Below, piece after piece: positions 33,908 to 47,689 of a stretch of DNA of 64,000 nucleotides. Below the pieces are notes generated by a model, which searched no databases, was not told the DNA's origin, and saw only the letters and a list, made by a program, of their open reading frames with translations. Both the position numbers and the translations under genes were made by a program. Source of the stretch: Trogon surrucura. Lineage: Eukaryota; Chordata; Aves; Trogoniformes; Trogonidae. The number at the start of each line of letters is the position of its first letter. Position 1 is the first letter of the stretch. The stretch is from contig CM036617.1 in assembly GCA_020746105.1 (NCBI GenBank), positions 140,705,845 to 140,769,844 on the forward strand, in the 5' to 3' direction.

Positions 33908-34450
33908 ATTGAATGATAGAATAGTTTTGGTTGGAAAAGATCATCGAATCCAAATGTTGACTCGGCCCTACCAAGTCATAGAATCATAAAATGGCCTGGG
34001 CTGGAAGGGACCTCAGAGATCATTTTAATCCAACCTCCCTGTTGTGAGCAGGGATGCCACCTCTCAACTAGGTCAGGCAACACACGTGAGAACCGAACGG
34101 GAATCGAACCCACGACCTTGGTGTTTCAAGCACCACGCTCAACCCACTGAGCTAAGTCAGCTGCTAAGCCATGTCCCTAAGCATGACATCACCTGTTTTA
34201 AATACCTGCAGGGATGGTGACTCAACTACCTCCCTGGGCAGCCTGTTCCAATGCTTGACAACCCCTTAAGTGAAGAAGTTCTTCCTAATATCCAACCTAA
34301 ACCTCCCCTGGTGCAACTTGAGGCCATTTCCTCTCCTCCTGTCATTACTAGGGAAAAGAAATCGACCCTCACCTCACTGCAACCTCCTTTCAGGTAGTCG
34401 TAGAGAACGATAAGGTCTCCCCTGAACCTCCTTTTCTGCAGACTAAAAAA
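33908..34450 (-). mobile_element. Older CR1 interrupted by a SINE
   Basis: Antisense CR1. The tail side is 33908-33978 (GAATGATAGAATAG, TTGGTTGGAAAAGATC). The body resumes after the SINE at about 34154 (CCATGTCCCTAAGC, GGGATGGTGACTCAACTACC, AAGAAGTTCTTCCTAATATC, TTTCAGGTAGTCGTAGAGA). The motif order matches a single CR1 split in two, so the CR1 is older than the SINE. Confidence 0.88.
33979..34153 (-). mobile_element. tRNA-headed SINE with CR1-like tail (TguSINE1 type)
   Basis: On the minus strand this starts with a tRNA-like head: A box AGCTCAGTGGG, an arm with TGGTGCTTGAAACACCAAGG, and an intact B box GGTTCGATTCC. The order fits a tRNA-Ile-derived promoter for RNA polymerase III. A unique middle (about 60 bases) is followed by a CR1-type 3' end (GGTTGGATTAAAATGATCTC, GAGGTCCCTTCCAGCCC, TTATGATTCTA). 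Such a tail lets the CR1 enzyme copy it. It is flanked by AAGTCA at 33973-33978 and 34154-34159, a candidate target duplication. It is slightly shortened at the 5' end. From memory this matches TguSINE1 of passerine birds. Confidence 0.82.
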
Positions 34451-37119
34451 TCAAGCAGTGATCTGGGATCAGACAAGGTCATTCTTTATCCAAGTACCTA
34501 TTGTCACAAGCCTTAATGAAAGTTAATAATCTTTCCACACTGATGTGCCTTGAATTTGGCCCAGGCTGTGAAAATAATGTACAAGAGACAGAAGCGTGAG
34601 CACACTAGGAAAACACAAGAGCAATGTAGTTTAGTTTTAAAAAATTATTTTAGACAATCTAACCTCCTTTTTGTCTCAGTTTCTGTTTTTTTTAGCCTTT
34701 AATGTTTGCCCTAGAAAGACTTTTATCTACAAGGTTATAGAAGCTCAACTAGAAATCAAGCAAGAGAGGTAACTGTAAACGGAAATTTCGTCAATGCAGT
34801 TGGAGTAACACAGAGCAAGAATCAGTGGCAGGCAGGAAATTTTAACCTGCTGAGGTAAAAATTGCTCTGAAAATTTGCCAGTGGGCTCAACAGACCAGTC
34901 TGACACCTTGTCCCCTTGCATTAGCTCCCCAAGATGTAAGACAACCCAAGGGTACCCAGAGAAGCAGCAGTTCACAGTGGGACGTATTTGCCATTCACTG
35001 GTAAGGCAAGTCATGGTCATTTACCAATGGAGTTTTCTATTGTGTAGAGAATAGTCTTCATCTGATGCTGAGGTGCAGTATTTGTACTCCGAGTTGCAGC
35101 GTTTGGATAAAGAAAGGAGGAATTTCTAATGGGATTCTTCACTTTAAGAAGTTTCTTCTTAAGAAGACTCTTCTCGTTTGGAAAATTCTTGAATCTTACA
35201 TTATATGCTGCGCTGAAGAGGCAGGTAAATTGAATCTCAAACTTTCATTGGGGATAATCCTTCCCCCTTCCTGATGAGGGACAGCTAAGTATTCCTAACA
35301 GATCAGTTTAGCTAGAAGTGTAAGTACAGGTGCAGAATTGTAGCTTAGGCTTTGTGCTCACAGGAGTGTTAAAAAGAAAAGGATTTCCTTTCCAACATCC
35401 AGTTCTTAAATCAAGGTATAAAAAAGTTACGTGGTACTGAATGTCTGCTTGCTCTACATCAGATTGAGTGGGAAACAGACATTGTCCTGGCTATTTGAAA
35501 TATTTGAATGAAGTTGAATGGATGTTGGGTTTTGCTACTATTTTAGACAAAGACGTGCTTATGCTGAGGATGGGGTTTTTCCGAGAGGCCCTGCAAACAA
35601 ATCAAACCTACAACTCATTACAGTCTCAAAAACGATTACAGTACATGGTAAGCTTCAAAACAATCACAAAAACACCATACATTTGTCTATGCAATAGTGT
35701 TTAATTGTAACTATTATTATTATTATAGCCACTAAAGCCAAAATGTTCTTCACTCACATGCACAGCTTCTATTGCCAAAGACCCATCAATTGCTACTAAA
35801 ATATTCTGATTTTCATCTTGTTGCTGTCGCTGCTTCTTTAGTCCACGCTGACAAAGATTATGGCAAGAATGCTGTAATTGTAACATGCTCCTTGCTATTT
35901 TAAGTAGCTTTCAGAGCAGTGTTTCCCGAATGTTTGTGAAGCTTACCATATGGTTTCCACATTTCATTGGTGACCATTGTCTATTACCAACAGACATGAA
36001 CAACACATGTTCAGAAAGTCACGTTCTTTACTCCTAACCTTGTGAATCAGTTTATTTTTGCAACAGATCTGTAATAAACTAGTCTTCATCAAAACAGGAG
36101 AAACTGAAATCAATTGTTCTATATATGTAAAGTTGCTGTCCACACCCAGGGCACTAATCTGTGGCTGTTCCTCTAGTGCTGCTTGTCCTCGTACACCTCT
36201 TGAACTTACTTCATAGTAACTTTATTGAATGACTTATTTATTAAAGAAAAAAAGCTGAAAGTACACACTAAAACAGTGCAAAGCAGCTCAGCTATTATGG
36301 CAAATGAGACAATTAATTTATGTGAACACTGCAATTTTTCTATTAGCCTGTCCTCCATTTATGTTCTCATCTCTCACTGTCTTTCTCTGTCCTAAATTTT
36401 GATAAGGAATATTTTGGCACACGTGCTTTAGTCTGGCCTCTAATAAGAATTCTGTTTCCCATCTTGTCTGACACAGTTCAATGTGCTCATTTTCCCCCCT
36501 TCCAGACCAGGTAGCCTGAACATAAACGAGGGGGATTAAGCTTGGTTTTGGTGAGCTACTTGCTGAGCTTGGCTGCTATTAGTGCGTGACACTGCAAATT
36601 TACAGCTGGTGCAGCCCTTAAGTCAGTTTGCATTCCTCAGAAGTGCCGAGATAGCAAGAAGGAATTTCTGATTTTCTGAACAATAATTAGCTCCCCAGCA
36701 GTCTAGCAGGAGGAGTAAGGTATTGTGCCATCCTTTATACTGTGGACCACTGTAACTATGGCGCAGATGCATTGTCTGACTCTCCTTAAGTCACTGCCTG
36801 CCTTTCTTTCTTATCACCCCTATATTTGTAAAAACATTACCTGTTTGGGTTTGGAAATACTAATTTGTTAGTGTTTATAATGTTTATCCTCTGTTCCATG
36901 CAAAATTCTGTTATAAATTCATAGTAAAGGTTAAAATTAGTGGAAACCTAAACCTAATATGTAATGCATTTAATGAAGTCTCCCTCTGAAAGCTTTTGTG
37001 AAAACAAATCAGCCATAAAACATAAGGGGAAGTCTTCGCATAGCTAAACAGTAGACTACAATATTGACCAAGGAAGATTAGTGTAAAAAAGGTCAGTTTT
37101 ACAAAGGACTGTGGTCCTT
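34451..37119. other. Intergenic, nothing convincing
   Basis: AT-rich DNA with no supported gene or repeat. A short ATT microsatellite lies near 35713-35728. Confidence 0.5.
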
Positions 37120-38170
37120 TGCAAAGTTCAGCAGCGGTCTGTGCGAGAATCTGCTCTATTCTACATACTCATAAATAACTTGGAAGAAGAGGTGAACATT
37201 GAGATCAAAAGTTTGTGGGAGATACTAGGTTATTCAGCATAGAAAGGAGAAGACTGTGATAAAGATCTTACAAAACTGAGTAACTGGACAATTAAAAGGC
37301 AGTTGAAATGTACTGTAGATAGATATGTTGAAAACAACTTTAGCGTCATATGTAAAGTTGAACCAGCTGTTACCACTCAAGAAAAGCAAGATTCAAAGGT
37401 TATGATCTTTAGTTTAATAAAACATTGATTCAATGACAGTCAAAACCCCCAAACTGCTAGGCATTTTCAGGATTGAAAGCAAAACAGAACACCATTATGC
37501 CACGCCATTACACCACTGTGTACATTTATAGTTCAACTACGTTTTGAGTACTGTGCAAGTTCTGATGCCTCAGTCTCAGAAAGGAGTATATTAAAATTGG
37601 AAAGTGTTCAGAGAAGGAAAAAATGGTGATGAAAGTATGGAGTTTCTATAGAAGGGATGGATTAGCGGGCTAGGCATTTTTAACTCAGCAAAGGGTGATT
37701 CAGAGGGCTGATGACAGATCCACAGAATCCTGGCTTTCATGGGGACAGTTGATGCAGATCAGCTGTTCACTGTCTCTTTTCATACAAAAACGAAGGACCA
37801 TCAAATGAAGCTGGCTAAGCCAACTTCAAAACAAGTATAATGTGGTAATTCTTTAAGCAAAGGGTAACAGACCCAGGAAACAGCTTGCCAAAAGACACTG
37901 TAGATGCTCTGATTTATGTGTATTTTAGGGGAGGGTGGACAAGCACTTAGAGAAGAAATCCACCAGACATTACTAAACAGAAAAGTTCCATTAAGCTCAG
38001 GAAATTGCATGATCTGAATATAATTGCAGGCTGAGGGACTGTTGAAGGGACGGTCAAGTCTGGTTTTCTCTGTCTCTCTTTGCTGAACGTCCACTTACGG
38101 CTGCTGTTAGAAAAAAGATACCGGGCTAAATGGACCCCTGGTTTGGATCCGTAGATGGATTTCTGATCTT
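37120..38170 (+). mobile_element. Ancient CR1/L3-like LINE relic
   Basis: About 1 kb of decayed LINE. In order I see remnants of the RT C-motif region (CTCATAAATAACTTGGAAGA, AGATACTAGGTTATTCAGCA), GATCTTACAAAACTGAGTA, CTGTTACCACTCAAGAAA, GAAAGTGTTCAGAGAAGGA, GAAACAGCTTGCC and GGACAAGCACTTAGAGAAGA. The 3' end has CTAAATGGACCCCTGGTTTG. This matches old tetrapod CR1-type elements rather than the young avian CR1. Frame destroyed. Confidence 0.65.
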
Positions 38171-41100
38171 ATATGAGCCTTATTTCTTCTGCTTAGGCCC
38201 AGATGCTGAGTACTCACACTGAAAGTGTAAGAAGTGCAAACAATGTCACCCAGTTAGAGATTGCTGGGCATGTGGTGTTCTGTGTTATTAGGCTATTTAG
38301 ATATCTAAATAAGAATTTAGAGCTGGTATTTTCATAAAACATCAAGAGAGCCTGGCTTCCAAATCTGAACTGTAGTCAGGTTTAGATATTTCATTGTAGT
38401 AGTTGTCCTTGAAAGCTGGGGCATAAAATAACATACAGGCAATGTTAGAGAGCTACGATTCCAGTTAAAATTATGTTGACTTTTGCTCTTTAATTAGGTA
38501 TTATCTCTTCTCTTATTCTTTATGCCTATTAACTTGCCACACATAGTTTCAATACAGGGGGAGTAGAAACTCATGTTTCTGTTTTAAATTTTCATTCCCA
38601 AAGCCTAAAAAGAGAAAAAAACCAAAAAGTTCAAAACTAAGCTGATATTAATCACGATTTGCCAGGAAACATGACTGTTTCATAAATATATTCTGTTGTT
38701 CATTCAAGCAGAATAGGGCTTTCTGCATTTGCTGATTCACTGAGGCTCCTATAACTGTTTAGAACATCATTTTCTGAAGAATCAACTGGTGTTTTTTTGT
38801 TCAGCTAAGACTCAACAAAACTTTATGTGGTTCCTTAATGCATGTATTTCTTAAAACCTCAAACTGAACAGTTTAAGATCTAGAAGAATATTGCTGTCCA
38901 AGATTATATTAATGCTTTCAAATATTTAATCTGAGAATTTGTATATGAATGAACATTCCCAAAGCATATGCATTAGATTAACATTCAGTCCACCACAGCT
39001 ACAATGCATAACGTTTCCTTTAATGGATTCCAGGGATTTCAGAAGAGTGTATTTTACATTATTACCTTCAGCTTAAGTGTATTACAGCAATTAATCCTCT
39101 TTTTTTGTTCAACTTCATGAGATTTATGCAGGCTTAGGATTTCGAAAATAATAGTTAAATTAGCGTAAAGTGACTAGTGAAGGGATAAGCAGCGAAATCA
39201 CTATTTATTCACTGTCCATTCAGTGAAAATTCACTGTCTATCCAGATGCTATGACACTCTCCATCATTAATATGCCTACTTTGTTCACAGTAAGCAAGTC
39301 TTTTATTTAGCACACTAAGACTCTGAAATTCACCTAAAGAAGTCTGCTGCTGACTGATTAGAAAATGAATATATTGTTTTAAATATATATATATAGTGTA
39401 TGTAGCAACCTAGTATAAAATTTCTGATAAAATTAGGCATTTTCTTACTACATTAAGGCTTTTTCTTGTACTGTTTGTTGCTTGCAGTGTATACTAACCC
39501 TAAATAATCATAATTTTCTGTAAGGTTAGCGCATCACTGTAGTTCTTAATGTCAGATTGATGTGCAATAAAACAGTATGAGGTAGCAGACAACAGCCTGT
39601 TTCTTGGTCTGCACATCTAGTAATAATAAAGTGCAGCAATTCAAAATTGTTGCACTGGAATAAGAGTATTTTTGAAGTTTTGAATGAAGGATGGAAAACT
39701 CACTAACAATTTTGCTACCAACATTTGTACATTCAAGACTGAAGTCTAAAAATACAAGCAGTGTAGATCGTAATTTTGTTATTTTTTTCTCCTCCCCTAG
39801 CTCGAATAAATAATGCTATTAGCCAGTTTGCTCGATGGCATTCAGAATTTTTAGTATTCTAGCAGATTACTTGAATTGTAAGATCGAGTGCATCAGTTCC
39901 TGTGTCTGGGGCCTTCATTCAGAGAGATGCTTAATGGAGTTTGTCACTTTAAAGAGGAGTCCTATTTGATTAAGAGCATTGCTCAGGTACTTAAAAGTTA
40001 CACTTTTGTTTAAATCCTTTGCTCCATAGATTTGTTTCTTAAAGTAATGTATGCCACTTTTGACATAACCAAACAATTTCTGTGTTGCCAAGAGATGATA
40101 CATGTTTGGATTCAGGCAAATTGCCAAAAAGGCTCCACTATTGCCTCTTGAATTGTTAAAGGCATCAGAGGGCCTAGTGTAGGCAAATATTTTTCAATTT
40201 CGGATTCTAAAGCAGTTGCAAATGGCCAGTTTAGGAGCAATGAAAATTTTAGTCTACAGCAGAAGCTGCATTAGCCCTGTAGGACAGCTTTGAGACCTGT
40301 GTCTGCATGGATATCTTTTACTACGAACTGAATGTGGTTTGAAAATTATAATTCTGATCTGCATAGTAGATTCATTTTTCCTGTTCCTTATTGGGAAGCC
40401 AAACTGGCTGTTGGAGACAGAGCAAGTACAAAGAAAAAGGGCTGCTTTTAAATTACTTTGGGATGTTACAGTCTCTTTCTTCTCTTCGTACTTCTAGAAG
40501 ATTGAATTGTAAAAATGCTATCGGGTTGATTTTCATTGTCATAGTAATCTCAGTGTTTGTATTTAATTTCCATAATGAATTTAATGTACAATTCTTAACC
40601 ACCAGTAGTGCTCTGAGCACACCACAGATGACATAAAACCAGAAACAACATTTGTACCTTTTGCCTCCAACTAACATTTTTCATTCTGATCCATTGAAGG
40701 CCCATGGTAAAATCATGTTGCACTTCTGGGAGTGCCTCAAGCAGGGGGGACCTGTTGGACACTTCCAGACTTGATACAAACAGTCACTGAGCTGGAAGGG
40801 AAGGCCCAGAATTGCAGTGCAGCAGAGCAAACACTTCAGTGCATTGCTCCTATCCCTTTGGGTACCTGCATTAACAGTTTTAAGACATCGGCCTCTGGTT
40901 ATGCTGGATACGTCTGGCTATTCCTTCCAACAGCAGTACGTCACGCATTCAGTGTTTGCTCACAGTGCACGTGTATTTTTACAGTCTGATGGAAGATGAG
41001 TAGCATATGTTGGTGCTCGCCTGCTCCAGGTGACAGCGGAAAACGTGTTCCTGCAAAGATGTTGCCACCTCAACGTTTTGTGTGATGAGGATCTGCTTTA

Positions 41101-44100
41101 AGTCTTCGCACAAGTTTGTTACGTGTGCTGAAAACGTCTCCGACTGTGCCTGCTTCTGTCGCAGCCTGACGTGGAGGTGTATGGAGGCAGAGACGGCAAT
41201 TCCTATCATCATCCTTTCCTTCCCTCTACAACCCAAAGTTGCTGCTCCAGCCATTGCTCGTGCCGAATACTGGTCTGTTTCCTCGCCCAATGGACTGGAT
41301 CCTATTTCCTAGGAAGTAAGGAGCATTCTGCCATAGAATTCAGTGGACCTAAGTCTTGCCTGGATGCTTATGTAGTCATCTGAGACAAAGCAAAGAAAAT
41401 TAAAGACGACATCCACTGTTATTGTCTTACTCACAATTAACAAACCAGTCTTAATAACTAACATGAGACATGGGACAATGAATAAGGCGGCTCACAAAAT
41501 ACTGTGATTTGGAGCATGCCAGAATTTATATGTTCAATTACATTGTTACATTTTATAGTAGGAAAAAAAGCCTTATAAATACTAGTTCAAGATTTTTAAC
41601 TGAGCACAAGTGCTAGTATCTTAGAAATAACTAGCAGATAATAAACTATATCAGGCAATTTCAACTAGTTTCAATACATTTCAGTTGTTGGTTGACTTCA
41701 GTGGTCTTTGGACCAAGCTTGCTTGTAAATGTACAAAACTGTCTTGATTATTTGTAATTAGATGTTTTTATTTTTTAAAACACTAGATTTCAAATCAAGT
41801 ATGGCCTATTTTAACCCTGTGGGCAGGCATTTCCATTGCAACTGTAATGTAGTTTACTTGATCCTTCTATCCTTGAAATTAATGGCAAAATTCCTGCTGA
41901 TTCTAGCAGCAAAACCAAGTCTACATCATAACTAACCACAATTCCCTTTATTCCTCTTTCCCTCTCCAAATATCTTGTTTGTTACAGAAAGTTAATTTTA
42001 AGATGTTCTTTAACTAATGATCTGCTGAAAGCTATTTAACTCTTTCAATTTAAATTTACTTTTTAAATGTCACAAAGGTGCTTGATATGAGAAACAAAAT
42101 ACTTTGATTAATGGGTTAACTTTTTGTTCTGTGCTTTTGCCAGACCTATTGACAGAAAAGAGATGTTTATACGGTATATAGTATATTGCAAACACTAGCA
42201 GCATTTAGAAAGACCTGTATTAATGCAATTTTCCCGCTTAAATGTATTCTCTGAGTTTTGTTTGGTACTAGTTAAAGCTTATTATCATCCAAACTAAATG
42301 AAAGAGCTTAGTGAAACAGACTGTTGTCAGATCCTGCATGATGAATTGTAACTTCAGGCATCTCTGTTTAAATCTCTTTGCTAACCTGTTCCCAATTAGT
42401 GACATCTGGGACCAGATTTTCTTTCATTTGAAGCAGAGGCTTTAAGAAGTTTTGACCCTGGGAAAAAAAAATACAAAAAAAACCCCAACATAAAAAAAAG
42501 GAGACGGGAAATGTAATAACAGAAAGAACTTTAAATCCAAGTCCTAGATGTGATTTTACAAGCAGTGTCAGAATATTTTTAAGTATTACAGCTAAGTGTA
42601 GTGCTTTATACCATGATGTGTTAAAGGTCTGATTTTACAGTAACTGGTGTATTTCCAAGTCTAAGTTTCAAAACTTTGGCTAGAATTTCCTAAAAGTTTT
42701 TTCTTTTTTTAAATACAGAGATGAACTAGAAACACTGCTAAACTTGCTATCCTACATATAGAAATATAGAAATATATTTCTATATACACCTCCTTTTTTT
42801 CCCAAGAGTTGGAAATCCTCTTATGTTGTAAATTGGCACAGTTTCATTGAAATGAGTGGAGCCATGAGGATTTACACAGTTGAGAATCCTGACATATATA
42901 TTTAAATTTCCTTTGCATTGTTGATTACAATACAACTTCTGTTTTTCTTCATGCCATGGATGACTTTTTAGACTACGTCTCTGTTCAGTCTTTCCCTGAA
43001 GTTATGGCTGGAGCGCAGGAGTCCTGAGGCAAAAACATCTAACTTGCTGAATGTACAAATGGTCTTTTAAACGAGAATTCTTCATTTTGGGAGACACTGA
43101 ACATTTACCTCCCATGCATTTCAGCTGGAGGTAGAGATGTATTGAACCAAAACCAGGCCAGCATAAAAATGTATGTCTAGATTCATAAATACACAAACAA
43201 GCAAAGAAATACATGCTCCAACTTGGTATTTTTTGTGATGTTTCGCAAATAATTATGGGTGTTTTTCATACATATTAGGGTCAAAAGAGAAGGTGGTGAT
43301 TTCAGTAAATATAAGTAATTTGTGTGTGTGTGTGTGTGAGAAAATACATATCCTGTTCTTGTGATAATTAAGAATGCTTAAACAATTCATTGTATAAATG
43401 TAATTATATGTGCTATAGTGGCAGCTCCCATCCCACATTGCAAAGGAAATTTCATTCCACCGGCCTATGTACAATGGAAATCAGCTATTCCTTTTATCTG
43501 AGTGGTCTGAAGTAAAGAGGAACACCACGAAAATACCTCCAAATCAAATACAACCTGGGTAGTAAAAGGGAATGCCAAAGCCAAAAGTAGTACAAACTGA
43601 GTAAAATGTGAGTCAGACAAGATCACATTGGTTGAACATTCTCATATTCTAAAAAAAAGAATATAAATTTTGAGCAGCATCACACGGGACAGATAGAGAC
43701 AGGCAGAAATCATTATGTGTGCCTTCTGGTTCTCAGTGGCATACAGCTTTTGCAGTCATAATGCATATCGTAAAATTGCTGCAGGCTGCTGTATATGTTT
43801 CTCGACTGTGTCTATTAATAAGAAAGAGATTGTAAACAAAACCCTTTTGCATTATTCTAAATAGAACCAAGGAACTTTAAAGTGACTTTCTTAGTCAGTG
43901 TGTCACAAAAGCAAAGAGTAACCATGGAATACAATGGTTCCATAACAGCCAAAGCAGAGAAAAAAATATATAGAAAACCCCCAAAGAATATGAAATAATT
44001 AAAACAATAGCCTGAGATGGAGGAAAGTACAAATCACTTGTTCTCTGACTGTATTCTCAAATGAAAGCATTATGGGTGGTTGTTCATAGATACAACAGAA

Positions 44101-47100
44101 GCTTTCTCTAGGACTTACATTAGTTAAAAAAAAAATAATTTTAGGAAGACGTATTTTGAGGTTCCCCTGTCATCATATGTCTGGATATAAGGGGCATATA
44201 GGACATGAGACCATGGGAAAACAATTAGAAATTACTGTGAATACTCACAATAAGCTTGAAAATGCCTATGCTGAAAGGAGCATAAAGGCTGACAAACTCT
44301 GACAAGTATTTTTTTGACCTTGCTGTCCTGTTAGCATAATGGTGAGGACTGTACACAGTCACACACATAATTAAGTCTTGTGTCCATCCTGGCTGTGGTC
44401 TTGAGAAGAGACTTCTCCTTCCAACAAGAAAGATCTCTAGTTAATCTTCCATCTCAAAAGGCCTCAGTCTGATGACAAATTGTTGGTAACTTTGATGGCT
44501 GAAAGCTTGAGTATTTTAACTGGTGACAAAGGAGAATATTAAGCATATTGCACAAAGAGAAGCTACGGAATGCAGGAAGAGAGAACAGATTAAAGGAATT
44601 CTTTAGGCTACCATCAAAAAGGGATTTCCCTTGGTTTTTATTGGAAGTACATATAGAGTTATGACTATTATTAGTTGCTGTTTACATCCACGCAATATCT
44701 AGGGGCCTGTCTTATAAATGGCATACCGCAGTACCAGATACCCAAGCAGTATAGAGCTAATGTCTATGTAATCAAATAAAAGAGTACATGTACACGTACA
44801 ACCATGCCTGGAAGAGCTTTCATTTGGCTAACACAAGGAATAATAGTCAAGGTCATGTGACAGTGTATTTGCCTGTGGTCTACTCAAAGTCCCTACTATT
44901 GTGTCTTGACTCCTGATTAAAGTGAATATGGGATATGCTTTCCTGAGATACAAACACTCTTATGTCTCTTCTCCCAGAAAGTAATTCTTGAAGAAAAGTT
45001 CAATGACAAGCTGGCTAGCTCTTTAAAAAGGAAAACAGTCATTGCTTCCCTCACAGAAGAAATGAATTCAGAATATCAGAGAAACAGGCTATTCCACCTT
45101 TTCAAAATCTAAGGTCAGTTTTAGACATATAAAAGTAATGTTGTCATTATTATTGATGTTTTCTTCCCCAATACTGAGTTGAATAGAAATCTAACAGTGA
45201 AAACTTTACGAGCCCCAGAATGCATTTTGTTACTAGAAATAGAACAGCAAAACTGGAGAGAATTTACAGACATTCTACTAAGCCTGTCTTTTCTAAAAAA
45301 GGAAATAGATCTCTGTAACAATACACTAAGTCAAAAGGACCTGAAATCTTGTGAACTGTCAGAAAATACAGAAGGAGGCATGAGTAGTATGTATGTGAAA
45401 AAGATTCTTTTGACCCATGGTGAAGTCTGGCAAACGCTAGCTTTTAAATTGCGCTTGAGAAAGAATAGTGAAAGACTACAGTTCCCAACATATAGTTTGG
45501 AAAATGAGAAGTGTGAATAAACTTTTCTGTTTAGGACACTTTATACAACCCAGTTCAGTAAAGAATTTAAGAGCATATATAAATTAAGGTGTGTGAGTAA
45601 TCCCACTGAAGTTAATAAAACTATTAAAAACTGATGAAGTGTTTTGCTGTATTGAAATCAGACTACATACCATCTCCTGGGAACAAGTCTTACAGCACTC
45701 CAATAGAAATATTACTTCAGTGGCAGTTGCTTGCAAAATTAAAGCTATTCTTATCTTTGCTGGTTCAGAGCAAAGTCAGATTTCTTTCAACTAGGAACAG
45801 AACAACAGTACTTTAAAACATCTATTGCAAAACTTCCCAGAGCTCAAAAGAAAAATGCATCTAAGCAGCTAGAAAGACTTATCAAGAGGACACAGAGATT
45901 TATTCAATGACTATTAACATGTATCTGCATTCAGTATGTTTAGCAAAGCATTTTAAATATGGAAGATCCTTGGTACATAATTAGAGAGAACTCTCCATGG
46001 CTGGATTTTTAGGAGTTTTATTGCACTATGGCAACATTTCTGATTTTTCTGGTACATGTTGAATCCAGAGTTTCTTGCTGTCTGGTTCATGACCTGGCTT
46101 TCAATTTTTCTGTAGTGGTCTGGGAATGGGCAAAACTAAGTTACACACAGTGCATCATATAAAACATACTGCAACGAAACCAGTCATGATTGTAAAGTAG
46201 TAGAAAATGCAGGATAAGGTCAAGTTATGATCGACACTAATGTCCTGGCTTCAGTAAATGAACCAAATAAAACAGTATTGGCTTTTGGTATTGCTGCTGC
46301 TAGACAGCACAGATCTGAGGAGCAAGGCACATTGTGCCTTAATAAGCGTAGAAACTTCATAGATTACTGAAATAGATTGCTAAGTGTTTGATGGAAGTTG
46401 TGGAATTGTTGTCTGTGTGTCTCTCTACTTTGTGCACATATGTCCTTTAAAGGTTTGTGGTTTTTTTCTTTTCACAAAGTCATCTTTTATATTTCGATGG
46501 GAACACGCAAGCTGAAACATACCAAGCATAGTAATGAACAGTCTGCTATAAACATATATTTAGATCATACTTAATTATAATAGCTTCAGGAGACACAAAA
46601 TAAGATACTAATATTTCACCAAACAGTGTATTTTTTAGTGTATTTATAATGAAATATGGGACCTGAGGGCAAAACATTTCATCAGTGTTCGTTTAAGAAA
46701 CATGAGTTTCTTCCTGAAACTGAGAAAACTGAGAACAATTTTTTTTTTAGTTTCTGTAAGAGCAAAACTGTCAGTGAAACTATGGGAAGACGTAAGTCTC
46801 CATAGGTGCTTTCACTTATAAAGTGAGAAGCTTTGTTTTACTCTAGGGTAAAAGTTTGAGGATAATTTATGCTGCTAGTTTTGTCTTAAGGATTTGGCAA
46901 ACTCTCAAGAATAACAGCCTTAGTAATTGTACAGCGTCAGTTCAAATTTCAAGCAGTTTGGATCGTGGTCTTAACAGAGGCAGGTCAGTTTCTTAGGCAA
47001 TCTGGATTTTCCTTGTACGGAAGAGTTAACAGCAGTATTGGCCCCACTGAAGTCAGTGGGAATTTTGCCAATTATTGCTGTAGAGCCAAGACTTCACTCG

Positions 47101-47689
47101 TCTTTAGCAGAGCTATTAAATACAGTATATTGCATAAACTGAGGGAAAAAGTGAAAGCTACAAATAAAGAAACTTTTTGTCTGGATTCACGTTAATGATT
47201 CTACAAATGCTTTTCTTACTAGCTATCTGCTTTATGAGAGTTTAAGACACAATTTATACTACTCCCAGATATGCCTATTTTATGGAAAATCTAGAATCTT
47301 GACAGAATCTTGTTTTCTAACTTGCAATTAAGCTATTACTTACATGTACAACTTAGATCTTCCTAATGACTGGCTTGTATATTTGTCGAACATTTCAGAA
47401 GTACAAATTATGGAATAACTATCAAAGCAAATATGCTATTCAGTGGGAAATTTGGCTGTCTGTACATTCCTAAGTTCAGAGAAAAGAATATGAGGAGTAT
47501 TCTGAACACTAACGTTATTCTAATGTTGACGACTATATAGGATGCTGCTTTTAAACAGGGGCAATAGAAGTTAAGCTAAAATTGGCCTAAATTACTTCAC
47601 ACCACATTAATGGGAAGTTAATTGCTCAAAGTTGCTAGTTTGTAACAGCTAACTCTTCTGCAGTGTGTTTAACTTTCTGGAGCTCAAAA
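38171..47689. other. Intergenic, nothing convincing
   Basis: About 9.5 kb, AT-rich. Small items: a TA run near 39384, an inverted repeat of ATAGAAATATA at about 42760-42785, a (TG)9 microsatellite at about 43320-43339, old palindromic relics near 41325, 42846, 45600 and 47041, and a more GC/CpG-rich stretch at about 40730-41370 with several short frames on both strands. None of the frames is recognisable. Confidence 0.5.

Noticed and set aside
34080-34153. tRNA gene
   Set aside because: The A and B boxes belong to the head of a SINE with a CR1-like tail and flanking duplication; the acceptor stem is not complete.
45179-45520. 113-codon plus-strand frame
   Set aside because: No recognisable domain, AT-rich codon use like the surrounding noncoding DNA, no gene context.
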